From: Leptobrachium leishanense
Taxonomy: Eukaryota > Chordata > Amphibia > Anura > Megophryidae
Length of the DNA stretch: 64,000 bases
Assembly (NCBI GenBank): GCA_009667805.1
Contig: CM019066.1
Location: 2,604,001-2,668,000, forward strand
Direction: 5' to 3'
In this document: one piece after another, positions 23,437-34,675 of the stretch
Numbering within the stretch: position 1 is the first letter of the stretch
How the letters are laid out: every line of letters begins with the position of its first letter
The notes under the pieces: generated by a model
The model's input: the letters and a program-made list of their open reading frames with translations, nothing else
Told to the model about the DNA's origin: nothing
Database searches by the model: none
Translations under genes and position numbers: made by a program

Positions 23437-24540
23437 CACCTGAAGATCTTTTCTATGACCGATAAAGCCTTTCGCCCTGGAGCCAGGTGGTTGGCTCATG
23501 AACACGTGAGTTGAATACCTATCGTTTTATTCTACCCAATTGGTGCTATATACTGTGCAATTTTTGGTTCTCTTTCCTTTCCCTGCAGTCTGCGGATACA
23601 TTTCCTCTAGAAGAAGATTATTTTTGAAGATAAAGGATATCTCAGTTATGGACCTGTAGTACACGCATATCTGTTTCCCAGTGGACTTTTAGTTTGCCGG
23701 CGCTACGTTGTTGTTTTGTGTATGCTTTTTCTTCAAGGGTTTTAGAGGAACCCCCATATTGCAACGTTAAGCGTGGAGTTTCTGAGTACGTTTTTTTGGG
23801 CGCTTCACTCCTTTCGAAATATGGTGGCAGGAAAAACCTACCAGGCTAGGCATTGGTGACCAGTTATGTCAGAGACTGTACCCCAACTGGAAAATATAAA
23901 ACCCGGAGTGTTTCCGGCTTGATGAATAGAGGAGATCGGGCTAAAACCTTATTATGGGACCTGAGGAGGCACACACCATGCGGCAGGCCGCTAATGAATT
24001 GTCCTTCTGACTGCTCTCACAAACTCGTTTTTCGCTCTTCAAATAAGCAGCAATCCTTTATTTTGAAAACACGTGGTGTGCATGTTGCACTATATTACTG
24101 TGGCAAGCGGGACCACCACAACGAGTACTCATGATTTAATCAGTGTCCAGGACCCCTGCTGTTTATATGCATATTTATAGTTTTAATATACAACATTTTA
24201 TGCACTATATTTATATATACAGCGTGTATAACTACTAGTTATTATAGTTATCCCCTCTGTGTTTCCATAAAGTGTCCCTTGTTGATATTTTGTATCCTCC
24301 AGGGGATCGGTGAAAGCCGGCATTCATTCAGCAGGACTATTTTGGATGAAGATTTTCAAACCTCCACCGACTCACAGCACGGCGAGTAACCCCTTCATGG
24401 ATCACTGATGTCATTTGAAATTAAAATAAAGCTGTAGCAAAGCATCCCTTCAATGGACATAAAACATTCATTTACTTATTTCTAGAATTCTGACAAACCT
24501 TTCAATGAGAAAGATCTTTGTTTCAGCTGCCATACACTAT
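23437..24540. other. Unassigned
   Basis: About 1.1 kb right of the inverted repeat. It may be more of the same element (a matching left flank is not present). A 93-codon frame at 23853-24134 has no recognised similarity. Confidence 0.45.
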
Positions 24541-25300
24541 AAGGGTCATTCGAAGAGCACTGAACTTTCCGCCGAATGGTGAATTTCAAGGTACGGTGCA
24601 ATTTCGTGGCAGATCGGCTATTCAGAACGCAGTCAATTCGCCAAATACAGTGCATTTCGCTTCAGATTGCTGCATTTCGGCGAACTTTGTCGGCAGCAAA
24701 GTAATGGTTACTCTATTCAGAGGATGTCGAACTGCACCGAAATATCAGTGAATTTCCATGATTTTCAGTTTGACAGGTTTAAACAGGCGAATTCCATGGG
24801 AATCAAAGTTAAAAAATATTATGGTTTTAAATACATTTTTTTACTCAACCCTTTATTCTTTTCAGTTTCAGCAAAAAGCCTTTATATTTATTTATTGTTT
24901 AGGATATTTTAGGTATTCTTCTGGCTATTTTAGGCAAAATATTTGACTCCCAATTTTTTTAATGGCGTTTTTATTCTATAACAGACCATTTTATTAATAT
25001 TTATAGGACTTTTTTATTATTTCCATGCAATTTCATGCACTTTATTGTTTTAAATGCATTTTAAAGAACAGCAGCCCCCAGTTCGGCAGCTGGCTTTTTT
25101 CGTCAGCATGCTGTAGACAGTTTGGCGGGTTTCATCAACTGTCTTCGGTGGTCTGTTTGGCAGGTTAATCGGCCGGCTTCTGTGACTCCCATTCGATGCA
25201 CTTCAGGGACCCTGTTGTTAATACTAAATTCACTGCAGGGCCTGCAAACTTGAATTGCTGAATCGCACTGAAGTGCGCCGTATGAAAGAACACCATTCGT
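24541..25300 (-). mobile_element. CAGGGTTATTC-family element, old reversed copy
   Basis: AAGGGTCATTCGAAGAGCACT resembles the right terminus of the family. Internal blocks such as AATTTCGTGGCAG, CTATTCAGA and TTCAGTTTCAGCAAAAAGCC (A/T-rich body) match 30262-31055. The far end is degraded. No coding capacity. Confidence 0.65.
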
Positions 25301-25334
25301 AGAGCCAGCCATTACCTACATGGTATCATAGAGG

Positions 25335-25415
25335 AAGTCCTCTTGTTACATTGCTGCGCGGTGGAAACTGTTGGCGCTATATAAATGATGACAATAAATA
25401 AATAATAAAATAAAT
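25335..25415 (+). mobile_element. L2-like LINE 3' tail fragment
   Basis: GCGGTGGAAACTGTTGGCGC followed by TATATAAATGATGACAATAA. It matches the 3' ends of the L2-like copies; nothing coding. Confidence 0.65.
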
Positions 25416-25454
25416 AGGAAAAGAGGAAGGTGCGAGGCACACTAAAACAGACCT

Positions 25455-25552
25455 TGGCTTTTAATGGAAGACGCAGTGTTTCAGTTCTACGGACCTTACG
25501 AGCGTTTCAGAAAGGTCTGTGGGACTGAAACGTTGTGTCTTCCATTAAAGGC
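25455..25552. repeat. Imperfect palindrome with GAAACG motif
   Basis: TTTTAATGGAAGAC...GTTTCAGT...ACCTT on the left is mirrored by AAAGGT...ACTGAAAC...GTCTTCCATTAAA on the right. GACTGAAACGTTGTG followed by a T-rich stretch and TTTTTGGAGTGCCTGG resembles the tails beside the two hammerhead-like motifs in this window, so a shared Penelope-like origin is possible. Confidence 0.55.
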
Positions 25553-26110
25553 CACCCTCTGTTTTTGGAGTGCCTGGTACCTTCTTATTTTAATGGGTCT
25601 GATTGGCTTCTCGGACAGATACTTTGATCATTTTGAGACAAAATAATGGTTATTTCTGTAAGTGATGGGGGATCTGCTTGTGTAAGCCCTGTAAGCATCG
25701 CCAGCTGATGTACAGCTGAATATTCCTTTCCCAGGAAGTCGCTTCCCTGACACTAGATTCAGATGAATTTACCCCGAATGATCTCTGCTAGGCCCTGGGA
25801 TGTGCAGAAAGCCGTGACTCGAGCACATCCTGCATCTGGCCATGCTTTCTGGGAACTCCAGATCAGCAGTGCAGATGCGCTATCTAAATAACTTTGTGAT
25901 TTTTATTAACCCAGTCAGTGATCGGGGTTAAAGCGTGCTCCTCTGGTCAGTGATGATTGGCCATTAATAACCGTGAAGGGTCGACAGGTGTTGATTCATT
26001 TGCAAAATTTTGGGTACACCCACACATTTAATCCAAAGTTAAAATATATTGACTAACCAAAGGCAAAAGTCAGAAGTGGAGCCTGAATGGGCTTCGTCAA
26101 TCAGGGGTCT
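25553..26110. other. Unassigned
   Basis: About 560 bp; no gene, terminal repeat or array recognised. Confidence 0.5.
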
Positions 26111-26149
26111 TCATAAATTAAAAGCTTTTCTGGGAAGCTACCACCCTAC

Positions 26150-26389
26150 TTGAATAGACTGTTTCCCCCAGCAGTTCCCTCATCCTATAACCTCCGATCC
26201 AGGACCTGCACCTTACTTGCAATACCACAATACAAAAAGAAAGTGGCTCGATCCTCATTTTCCTACAGAGCACCACAATTATGGAATAACCTCCCAGACG
26301 CCATCAAATCTTCCCCCAGTCTAAAGTCACTCAAGAGCTCCCTATTAACATACCTCAATACAGAATGCACCTGTAAACATGTAACATAG
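26150..26389 (+). pseudogene. LINE ORF2 C-terminal fragment
   Basis: The 79-residue frame carries the end of a LINE RT protein: PAVPSSYNLRSRTCTLLAIP, SSFSYRAPQLWNNLPDAIK and LKSLKSSLLTYLN. The same residues occur in the copy at 63435-63732, which retains upstream parts. The last codons run into the first unit of the 39-bp array (TECTCKHVT then stop), so the array begins at the coding end. Upstream catalytic domains are absent. Confidence 0.8.
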
Positions 26390-26866
26390 TGACTATATAC
26401 AGAATGCACCTGTAAACATGTAACATAGTGACTATATACAGAATGCACCTGTAAACATGTTACATAGTGACTATGTACAGAATGCACCTGTAAACATGTA
26501 ACATAGTGACTATATACAGAATGCACCTGTAAACATGTAACATAGTGACTATATACAGAATGCACCTGTAAACATGTAACATAGTGACTATGTACAGAAT
26601 GTACCTGTAAACATGTAACATAGTGACTATATACAGAATGCACCTGTAAACACATAACATAGTGACTATATACAGAATGCACCTGTAAACATGTAACATA
26701 GTGACTATATACAGAATGCACCTGTAAACATGTAACATAGTGACTATATACAGAATGCACCTGTAAACATGTAACATAGTGACTATATACAGAATGCACC
26801 TGTAAACATGTTACATAGTGACTATATACAGAATGCACCTGTAAACATGGAACATAGTGACTATAT
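26352..26866. repeat. 39-bp minisatellite in LINE 3' region
   Basis: About 13 copies of GTGACTATATACAGAATGCA+CCTGTAAACATGTAACATA with few changes. The same unit is amplified at 52084-52705 in another copy of this LINE. The 191-codon minus-strand frame here is a repeat artefact. Confidence 0.95.
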
Positions 26867-27734
26867 TTCCTTCATATTTGTTTTCTGTATTAATCTGTAT
26901 ATTTGTGTTTTGTTTTTAATATTTTGCATTTTATTACTTTGTGTTTCTGTAACAACTGTAACAATTCAATGTTCTTGAATCCAGAACATACTTGAAAACG
27001 AGAGAAATCTCAATGTATCCTTCCTGGTAAAATACTTTCTAAATAAATAACTATAACCAGGTTAGTTACTAAACGCTGTTGTTTTGCGATGTTACAAACT
27101 GCAGATTAAAATAATAAATGGATTATTAGATATTGATTAAAAAAAGGAATATTTTTAACATTGAAACCTATGGGATTTGCCTGATTAAACCTGCCGAATG
27201 AAAACACCGAACAGCAGGGCATTTCACTGACATTTCTCTGCTGTTCGGTGTCTGAATAGATTAAACATTGCCTCTCTATGGGGATTTCACTGCCGTCGAA
27301 CAGGCACCATACTTGCAGGCAGTTCACCAAAATTTGGTGAACTGCCTGCAGGGCCGCCATCAGGGCATTACGCCCCATGCTGCCGTAAGGGGCCCAGGCC
27401 CGGGGGGTCCTGGGCCCCCGTCGGCAGCGGCATCGCCCTTTTACAGCTCCGGTATCGGACTCGATGAGTCCGAATCCGGAGCTGTATCTCTGTTGCAGGA
27501 GCCGGAGGAGACACTGTGTCTCCTCCGGCTCCTGGCAGCTTCACTGGCTGGCTGAGCGGGGCCAAGCAGCATGTGGGGGGCCTCCCAAGCATGCTGCTTT
27601 GGCTCCGCCCCTCCACTCTGTGAAGCTGAGCGCCTGAGACGGAGGGCCCGGGCTGAAGACAGGAGAGAAGAAGATAGAAGAAAAGCAGAGAGAAGAGAAG
27701 AAGATAGAAGAAAAGAAGACAGCGGAGTGGTGAG

Positions 27735-29585
27735 CCAGGGCCCAGCCTAGACCCCAAGGCCCAGACCCAGGCCCAGACCCCAGGGCCCAGGCCCAAGGCC
27801 CAGACCCCAAGACCCAGGGCCCAGACCCCCAAGGCCCAGACCCTGGGCCAGACCCAGGGCCCAGACCCCAAGACCCAGACCCCAAGGCCCAGACCCCAAG
27901 GCCCAGACCCTGGGCCCAGACCCCAAGGCCCAGACCCAGGGCCCAGACCCTGTGCCCAGACCCCAAGGCCCAGACCCAGGGCCCAGACCCAGGGCCCAGA
28001 CCCCAGGGCCCAGACCCCAAGGCCCAGACCCAGGGCCCAGACCCCAAGGCCCAGACCCAAGACCCAGGGCCCAGACCCCAAGGCCCAGACCCAGGGCCCA
28101 GAACCCAGGGCCCAGACCCCAAGGCCTAGACCCAGGCCCAGACCCCAGGACCCAGGGCCCAGACCCCAAGGCCCAGACCCTGGGCCCAGACCCCAAGGCC
28201 CAGACCCCAAGGCCCAGACCCAGGGCCCAGACCCCAAGGCCCAGACCCAGGGCCCAGACCCCAAGGCCCAGACCCCAAGGCCCAGACCCCAAGGCCCGAC
28301 CCAAGGCTTAGACCCCAAGGCCTAGACCCCAGGCCCAGACCCCAAGGCCCAAGACCCAGACCCCAAGGCCCAGACCCAGGGCCCAGACCCAGGGCCCAGA
28401 CCCAAGGCCCAGACCCTGGGCCCAGACCCAAGGCCCAGACCCAGGGCCCAGACCCCAAGGCCCAGACCCCCAGTGCCCAGACCCAGGGCCCAGACCCCAA
28501 GGCCCAGACCCCAATTCCCAGACCCAAGGCCCAGATCCATGGCCCAGGCCAGACCCAGGGACCAGGGCCCAAACCCAGGGCCCAGGCCCAAGGCCCAGAC
28601 CCCAAGACCCAGGGCCCAGACCCCAAGGCCCAGACCCCAGGACCCAGGGCCCAGACCCCAAGGCCCAGACCCTGGGCCCAGACCCCAAGGCCCAGACCCC
28701 AAGGCCCAGACCCAGGGCCCAGACCCTAGGGCCCAGACCCCAAGGCCCAGACCCAGGGCCCAGACCCCAAGGCCCAGACCCCAAGGCCTAGACCCCAGGC
28801 CCAGACCCCAAGGCCCAGACCCCAGGCCCAGACCCCAAGGCCCAAGACCCAGACCCCAAGGCCCAGACCCAGGGCCCAGACCCCAAGGCCCAGACTCCAG
28901 GACCCAGACCCAGGGCCCAGACCCCAAGGCCCAGACCCTGGGCCCAGACCCCAAGACCCAGACCCCAAGGCCCAGACCCAAGGCCCAAACCCTGGGCCCA
29001 GACCCAAGGCCCAGACCCAGGGCCCAGACCCAAGGCCCAGACCCAGGGCCCAGACCCCAAGGCCCAGACCCCAAGGCCCAGACCCAGGGCCCATACCCCA
29101 AGGCCCAGACCCCAATTCCCAGACCCAGCGCCTAGACCCCAAGGCCCAGACCCCAAGGCTCAGACCCAGACCCCAGAGACCAGACCCAGGGACCAGACCC
29201 AAGGCCCAGACCCCAGGGACCAGGCCCAGCCTAGACCCAGGGCCCAGAACCCAGGGATCAGGCCCCAAGGCCCAGCCCCAGGGACCAGACCCCAAGGCCC
29301 AGCCCCAGGGACCAGACCTCAAGGCCCAGACCCAGGGACCAGACCCCAAGGCCCAGACCCAGGGACCAGAGCCCAGATCCAGGGACCAGGGCCCAGACCC
29401 CAGGCCAGACTCAGGGCCCAGACCCCAAGGCCCAGCCCCAGGGACCAGACCCCAAGGCCCAGTCCCAGGGACCAGAGCCCAGACCCAGGGCCCAGACCAG
29501 ACCCCAAGGCCCAGAGCACAGACCCCAGACCCAGACCCCAAGGCCCAAACCAGACCCAGGGACCAGGCCCAGACCCAGACCCAAA
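27735..29585. repeat. G+C-rich minisatellite (CCCAAGGCCCAGAC)
   Basis: Tandem 12-14 bp units of the type CCCCAAGGCCCAGACCCAGG vary in length and in AGG/GGG/TGG steps. Stop codons are rare in most frames, so long frames of Gly-Leu-Gly-Pro-Trp or Pro-Arg-Ala-Gln repeats appear on both strands; these are artefacts. On the G-rich strand, runs of GGG are spaced closely enough to permit G-quadruplexes. Confidence 0.96.
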
Positions 29586-29596
29586 GGCCATCATAT

Positions 29597-29898
29597 ACAG
29601 CCCGTTACTGTGAGATTTATTGCTGTGGATTCTGTGATACATTCATACACACCGCACATTACTGTGAGTTTTATTGCTGTGGATTCTGTGATACGTTCAT
29701 ACACACTGCACATTACAGGGAGTTTTATTGCTGTGGATTCTGTGATACGTTCATACACACTGCACATTACTGGGAGTTTTATTGCTGTGGATTCTGTGAT
29801 ACGTTCATACACACTGCACATTACTGGGAGTTTTATTGCTGTGGATTCTGTGATACGTTCATACACACTGCACATTACTGGGAGTTTTATTGCTGAGG
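29597..29898. repeat. 54-bp tandem repeat
   Basis: Five to six units of CACATTACTGGGAGTTTTAT+TGCTGTGGATTCTGTGATAC+GTTCATACACACTG. Close relatives are at 56065-56285 (55-bp period) and 46108-46160 (single), each again inside an hAT-type element. Confidence 0.95.
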
Positions 29899-30138
29899 TG
29901 CTATGTTATGTCCTTTTTTTTTTTTTTTGAAGGGGGAGAAAAGCTGTTAGAGGTTGAGGGAATGCCGGGGGGGGGCGGGGGGCCCATCGTGAGGTTTAGT
30001 AAGGGGCCCCATCATTTCTGTTGGCTGCCCTGACTGCCTGCTCTCTGAATAGCTGAATGGCCCCGAAATGGCACTGTATGGGGAAATTCCCTGTTTGGCG
30101 ATATTTCGGGGCCAGACCGGCTCTCTCTGAATAACCCT

Positions 30139-30261
30139 TTTTGTTAAATGTTGTTAGAAACTGGCTGGAATACATAGAATTCTTTACTTGTCTTCAATAT
30201 TCTGTTTTATTGACTTGCGTGGCCCCTTTTGGTCGTGAAATGATCTAAAATATAACCTAAT
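30139..30261. other. Unassigned spacer
   Basis: Short stretch between two copies of the CAGGGTTATTC family; nothing recognised. Confidence 0.4.
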
Positions 30262-31055
30262 AACAGTGAATTTCCCCGTATGGTGCAATTTCCTGGCCAT
30301 TCGGCTATTCAAAAAGCTGGCAGTTTGCCAAATATTGGCGAATTGCCAGCAAAATACGGTGCCTGTTCAGCGGCAGTGAACTCCCCATAGAGTAACAATG
30401 GGTAATCTAGTCAGAGACACTGAACAGCAGAGAAATGTCTGTGAAATGCCCTGCTGTTCTGTGCTTTCATTCAACAGGTTTAATCAGGCGAATCCCATAG
30501 GTTTCAATGTTAAACAAATTCTCAGTTTTTATGAAATATTTTTTAACTGTTCATTCTTTTCATTTGGAGCAAAAAGTCTCTTTATTTATTTATTTTTTAG
30601 GATTTTTTAGAAATTTTCAGGATTTTTTCGGCAATTGTTTTTTTCCAATGTTTTTTTTTTTCTTGTAACAGACTTTTATTATTATTATTCATAGGATCTT
30701 ATATATTATTTCCAGGCATTTTCGTGCAGTAGTTTTTTTTCGCAAATGCGTTTTAAAAATTTTCTTTACCTCATTCAGCGGCTTGTCGGCGCTCTGGGCG
30801 GTGGGTCGACGGCTTTTTTGGATTGATGCGGTGGATCGTCGGATGCATTTGGCGGGTTTTTGGATCAATTCAGTGTTTTTTCGGCAGTAATTTCCAGATC
30901 GATTCGGCTGTTTTTCAAATGTGTTCGGCGGCTCGTTTGCTGCACTTCGGGGACCCTGCAGTGAATGCTGAATTCACTGCAGTGTTGGCGAATCGAACTT
31001 GCCGAAGTGCGATGTACAGGAGAGCAGTGAAATGTCGGTGCTCTCTAAATAACCC
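30262..31055 (-). mobile_element. CAGGGTTATTC-family element, reversed copy
   Basis: From TGAATTTCCCCGTATGGTGC through GCCATTCGGCTATTC, GAACAGCAGAGAAATG and CAAAAAGTCTCTTTATTT to GCTCTCTAAATAACCCC at the right. This is the inverse order of the 8646 copy. The left terminus is degraded. Non-coding. Confidence 0.8.
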
Positions 31056-31097
31056 CAATCCCCAGCTGACATAGCTTCTATACGCCATGGTTACATA

Positions 31098-31230
31098 ATT
31101 ATCATTATTTATATAGCGCCAACGGTTACTGCAGCGCTTTACAAATACCAATGAGGACTGAGAGAAAATTACAAACGAACATAGGAACCACAAATGGGTG
31201 CAGAGAGCCTTTATCCAAGGAGTTTACAAT
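31098..31230 (-). mobile_element. L2-like LINE 3' fragment split by hAT
   Basis: The minus strand carries the L2-like 3' landmarks (GTAAAGCGCTGCAGTAACCG, TATATAAATAATGATAAT). It continues on the far side of the hAT element at 32470-32515 (CTTACAACCTAGTGAAATTG). Confidence 0.75.
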
Positions 31231-32461
31231 CAGGCCCGGATTAAGATCTCTATGGGCCTGGAGCTGAAGATTTTGGTGACTTTTTTGTAATTTAGTGAAA
31301 TGAAAACATATTTTTGTTTATTTAATAGTGCAGATACGGGTCTATCTAACCAGGCAGATACTGTGTGATTACTTTTTCATTCAGATTTCAACCATTTAAA
31401 AGAGTGTAAAATATTTTTTCCACATTTTATCATCCAAACCTTTGTGGTTATATATTCTATTGGGCATTCTTGTAAAAAAATGTGAAATGGGAACCTGTTA
31501 CTGCATTTTTCTGAGAAAATATACAATTTTAACAAAAAAAGAAAAGAAAAAAATATATATTTCCCTTTCTTTTTTTTACGAATAATATGACTATGTATAA
31601 AACATTGACCTTGCTCCCAGCGTGGGAAATGAGAAGGTGAGTAATAGCAGTGGTATTGGACAATGCCATCGCTTTGGAACTAAAAATAAATAAATAAGTA
31701 AAAAAATTGTTTTCTTTTTTTTTTAGATTTTACGTGGTCAGGTTTGGTATTAAGGCAAAACTCAGACTCTGTCCTGTCCAATGACGCCTCACTTGACCTT
31801 GTGAGGTGTAAAGACTAGTGAGGCAGGGGTCCAAAGTTCCCCGCAGTGCTCTTCACTGCAGTGCGGCAGTTTAGGTTTTTGATGTAACAGTTCATAATAA
31901 TGGATTGTAAGATCACCCATCACTTCCACACTTGTTGGTGACATGAGAAATGTGATGGTTAGTTAGTGCAGCATCATTGTTTACTTTATAATTGAAAAGA
32001 GAAAAATATTACTGTTGAAAAGAAAAAGAAAAAGTAAATATTTATTATTTTATTTATTTATACTTAAATCCTGGTCATGTTTGGTATCATTGGAAAGTCC
32101 ATGCTCTGGCCTTTCCAGTGATACCTCACTTGACCCTGCTATGGAGTTGGAGTTACAGGGGTCCAAATGCAGACATACAGGGTTATTCAGAGAGCGTGAA
32201 AAGCAGGAGAATGACAGAAGAATAACTGGAGAATGAAAAATTCTAGGTCAAAATAGCCGATTTGGAAAGTGAGATGAAAGGGAGAATTTTTCTGGTTTGG
32301 CTATTTTGACCTAGAATTTTTCATTCTCCAGTTATTCTTCTGTCATTCTCCTGCTTTTCACGCTCTCTGAATAACCCTGATAGTTATCTTTTCTCTGGGC
32401 CTATTCTGAGGCATGGGCCTGGAGCTGCTGCTCCATCTGCCCCTATGTTAATCCGGCCCTG
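31231..32461. mobile_element. hAT-type element in an L2-like fragment
   Basis: Termini CAGGCCCGGATTAA and TTAATCCGGCCCTG. Flanks TTTACAAT (31223-31230) and CTTACAAC (32462-32469) match at 6 of 8 positions, differing by two transitions, consistent with an older 8-bp duplication. Inside lie a block with TTTGGTATCATTGGAAAG shared with piggyBac-like elements, and a perfect foldback MITE (32178-32379). No transposase. Confidence 0.85.
32178..32379. mobile_element. Perfect foldback MITE, 81-bp arms
   Basis: The left arm 32178-32258 and right arm 32299-32379 are exact reverse complements with a 40-base loop. Termini CAGGGTTATTCAGAGAGC / GCTCTCTGAATAACCCTG relate it to the 8646 family, and ATA flanks both sides. 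Complete arm identity implies recent origin or correction between arms. Confidence 0.93.
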
Positions 32462-32515
32462 CTTACAACCTAGTGAAATTGGGGTGGAGGAAGACAAGAA
32501 GAGTTTTTTTTGGTG

Positions 32516-33092
32516 TTCAGGATCACATGCACACTTGTGTCAGAAATGGTGAGAATGAATAAAGACTCCAGTCCACCAGGTACAAATATGTTTATAGAAG
32601 TGATTTCCAAATGTACGACAAAACAGGTAAAATAAAATACTCTGTGACCTGCCCTGGTTATTCAGATATGATCTCGGTCTATGTACAGTATACAGCGGTG
32701 TGTGTGTGGTTTGCGCCGGTCCCGTTCTTCTCCTGAGATACCAGACATTCTAATCTAAAGCTTTCCAATCATCAGGGAAACAAATGTGTTACTGAGCGCT
32801 TCCAGGTCATTTATTTGTTATTGCGGACAAATGGTGAGCGTCCTAACCCAATATACCAGTGCTAATTATTTCCCCTGTATGCCAGATGAAGCACATCCAT
32901 ACAGAGATAAATGAAATGCTCATCAATCAGGGCCCTGCGCAGCCGGCCAGCAGAGGGACCGCCATTACATCCACTCCTGACCAAAATAACCTGACGAACA
33001 TTACAACCAATACTCAAAAAGCCAAGTAATAGTATTGATACTTTTAAAATACAACAGGATTTATACCTGGAATATAAATGTAATGCTATGTA
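32516..33092. other. Unassigned
   Basis: About 575 bp between the hAT/L2 fragment and the Tc1 element; nothing recognised. Confidence 0.5.
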
Positions 33093-33307
33093 CAGTTGTG
33101 TTCAAAATTATTCAACCCCCACTGAAATTGAGTGTTTTGGCCAGTTTGACATTGATTTTGATCATTCAGTCATCTTGCTTACAATTAAATCAAAGAGGCA
33201 CGTGTAGGTCAGACAAATATAATATAACATTTATAATGAAATAACCACAAATGTCTTTTCTGTGCTCACAACATCAGTTTTATTCAACCCCCAAGTGACA
33301 TTCAATC

Positions 33308-33970
<663 letters not shown>

Positions 33971-34060
33971 TCAGCAGTAACACGGGGACTTTTCTCCACT
34001 CTACGCTTCAGGTAGCGCACAGCAGTCGAAGTCAGCATCTTCTTTCTGCCACGACCAGGT

Positions 34061-34675
34061 AGAAACATAGAAACATAGAAACATAGAAAAATGTCGGCAG
34101 ATAAGAACCTTTCGGCCCATCTAGTCTGCCCAATTACATGGATACTTTACCTGGATTTATCTTTTGTTTAGGATAGCCTTATGCCTATCCCATGCTTGCT
34201 TAAATTCAATTACTGTTTTGGCCTCTACCACTTCTACTGGAAGACTGTTCCATGTATACACCACCCGCTCAGTAAAATAATGCTTCCTGATGTTACTTTT
34301 AAACCTTTGCCCCTCTAATCTAAGACTATGTCCTCTTGTTTTGCTACTTTGTTTCCTTTTAAATATACTCCCTCCTCTACCTTGTGGATTCCCTTTACGT
34401 ATTTAAATGTTTCTATCATATCTCCTCTGTCTCGTCTTTTTTCCAAGCTGTACATGTTAAGATCATTAAGCCTTTCTTGGTAACTTTTCTCCTTCAAGCC
34501 GTACACCATTTTAGTAGCCCTTCTCTGAACTCTCTCCAAGATGTCTATATCCTTCTGGAGATACGGTCTCCAGTACTGCACACAGTACTCCAAGTGAGGT
34601 CTCACCAGTGCTCTGTACAGTGGCATGAGCACTTCCCTTTTCCTACTGCTAATACCTCTCCCTACACAACCAAGC
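34061..34675 (-). mobile_element. CR1 LINE 3' fragment inserted in Tc1 transposase
   Basis: At 34061 the fragment carries a 3' tail of TTTCTATG repeats (seen as AGAAACATAGAAACATAG on the plus strand). Its 5' break is at about 34675. It matches the 13745-14838 copy closely, including the YRALVRPHLEYCVQYWRP region. No clear target duplication was seen. Confidence 0.92.

Larger units (their letters stand above)
26111..27052 (+). mobile_element. LINE 3' end with internal 39-bp minisatellite
   Basis: It starts in coding sequence (AAAGCTTTTCTGGGAAGCTA), passes through a 39-bp array (26352-26866) and ends with GAACATACTTGAAAACGAGAG, CAATGTATCCTTCCTGGTAA and TAAATAAATAA. The coding part matches 63600-63732, and the whole arrangement matches 51957-52875. 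The clade within the CR1/L2 group is uncertain. Confidence 0.85.
27349..30032. mobile_element. hAT element carrying a 1.85-kb minisatellite
   Basis: The element starts CAGGGCCGCCATCAGGGCAT and ends TTCTGTTGGCTGCCCTG (inverted ends CAGGGC-GCCA). It is flanked by the perfect 8-bp duplication ACTGCCTG at 27341-27348 and 30033-30040. Inside are two palindromes near the left end (GGACTCGATGAGTCC; GGAGACACTGTGTCTCC within GGAGCCGGAGGAGAC arms), a G+C-rich minisatellite (27735-29585) and a 54-bp repeat (29597-29898). It is non-autonomous with no transposase. At 2684 bp it is far larger than a typical MITE because of the arrays. Confidence 0.93.
27108..30138 (+). mobile_element. CAGGGTTATTC-family element, 5'-truncated, split by an hAT insertion
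   Basis: The left part 27108-27348 carries the internal blocks of the family (TTATTAGATATTGATTAAAA, GAACAGCAGGGCATTTCAC, AATTTGGTGAACTGCCTG). The right part 30033-30138 continues with CTGCCTGCTCTCTGAATAG and ends CTCTCTGAATAACCCT. In the intact copies these two parts are contiguous, which proves the 2.7-kb segment between is an insertion. Confidence 0.88.

Noticed and set aside
26263..26838. 191-codon minus-strand frame with His-Ser-Val-Tyr-Ser-His-Tyr-Val repeats
   Set aside because: 39-bp unit is a multiple of three, so any stop-free frame stays open. It is antisense to the LINE tail.
27368..29541. Overlapping open frames up to 316 codons rich in Gly-Leu-Gly-Pro-Trp or Pro-Arg-Ala-Gln
   Set aside because: They arise from a G+C-rich minisatellite with few stop codons, occur in several frames on both strands, and change with unit number. 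No start context or domain.
29597..29898. Common origin of the 54-bp repeat and the 40-bp satellite (both contain ATTACTGTGA and TTGCTGT)
   Set aside because: Shared bases are short and spacing differs; chance resemblance cannot be excluded.
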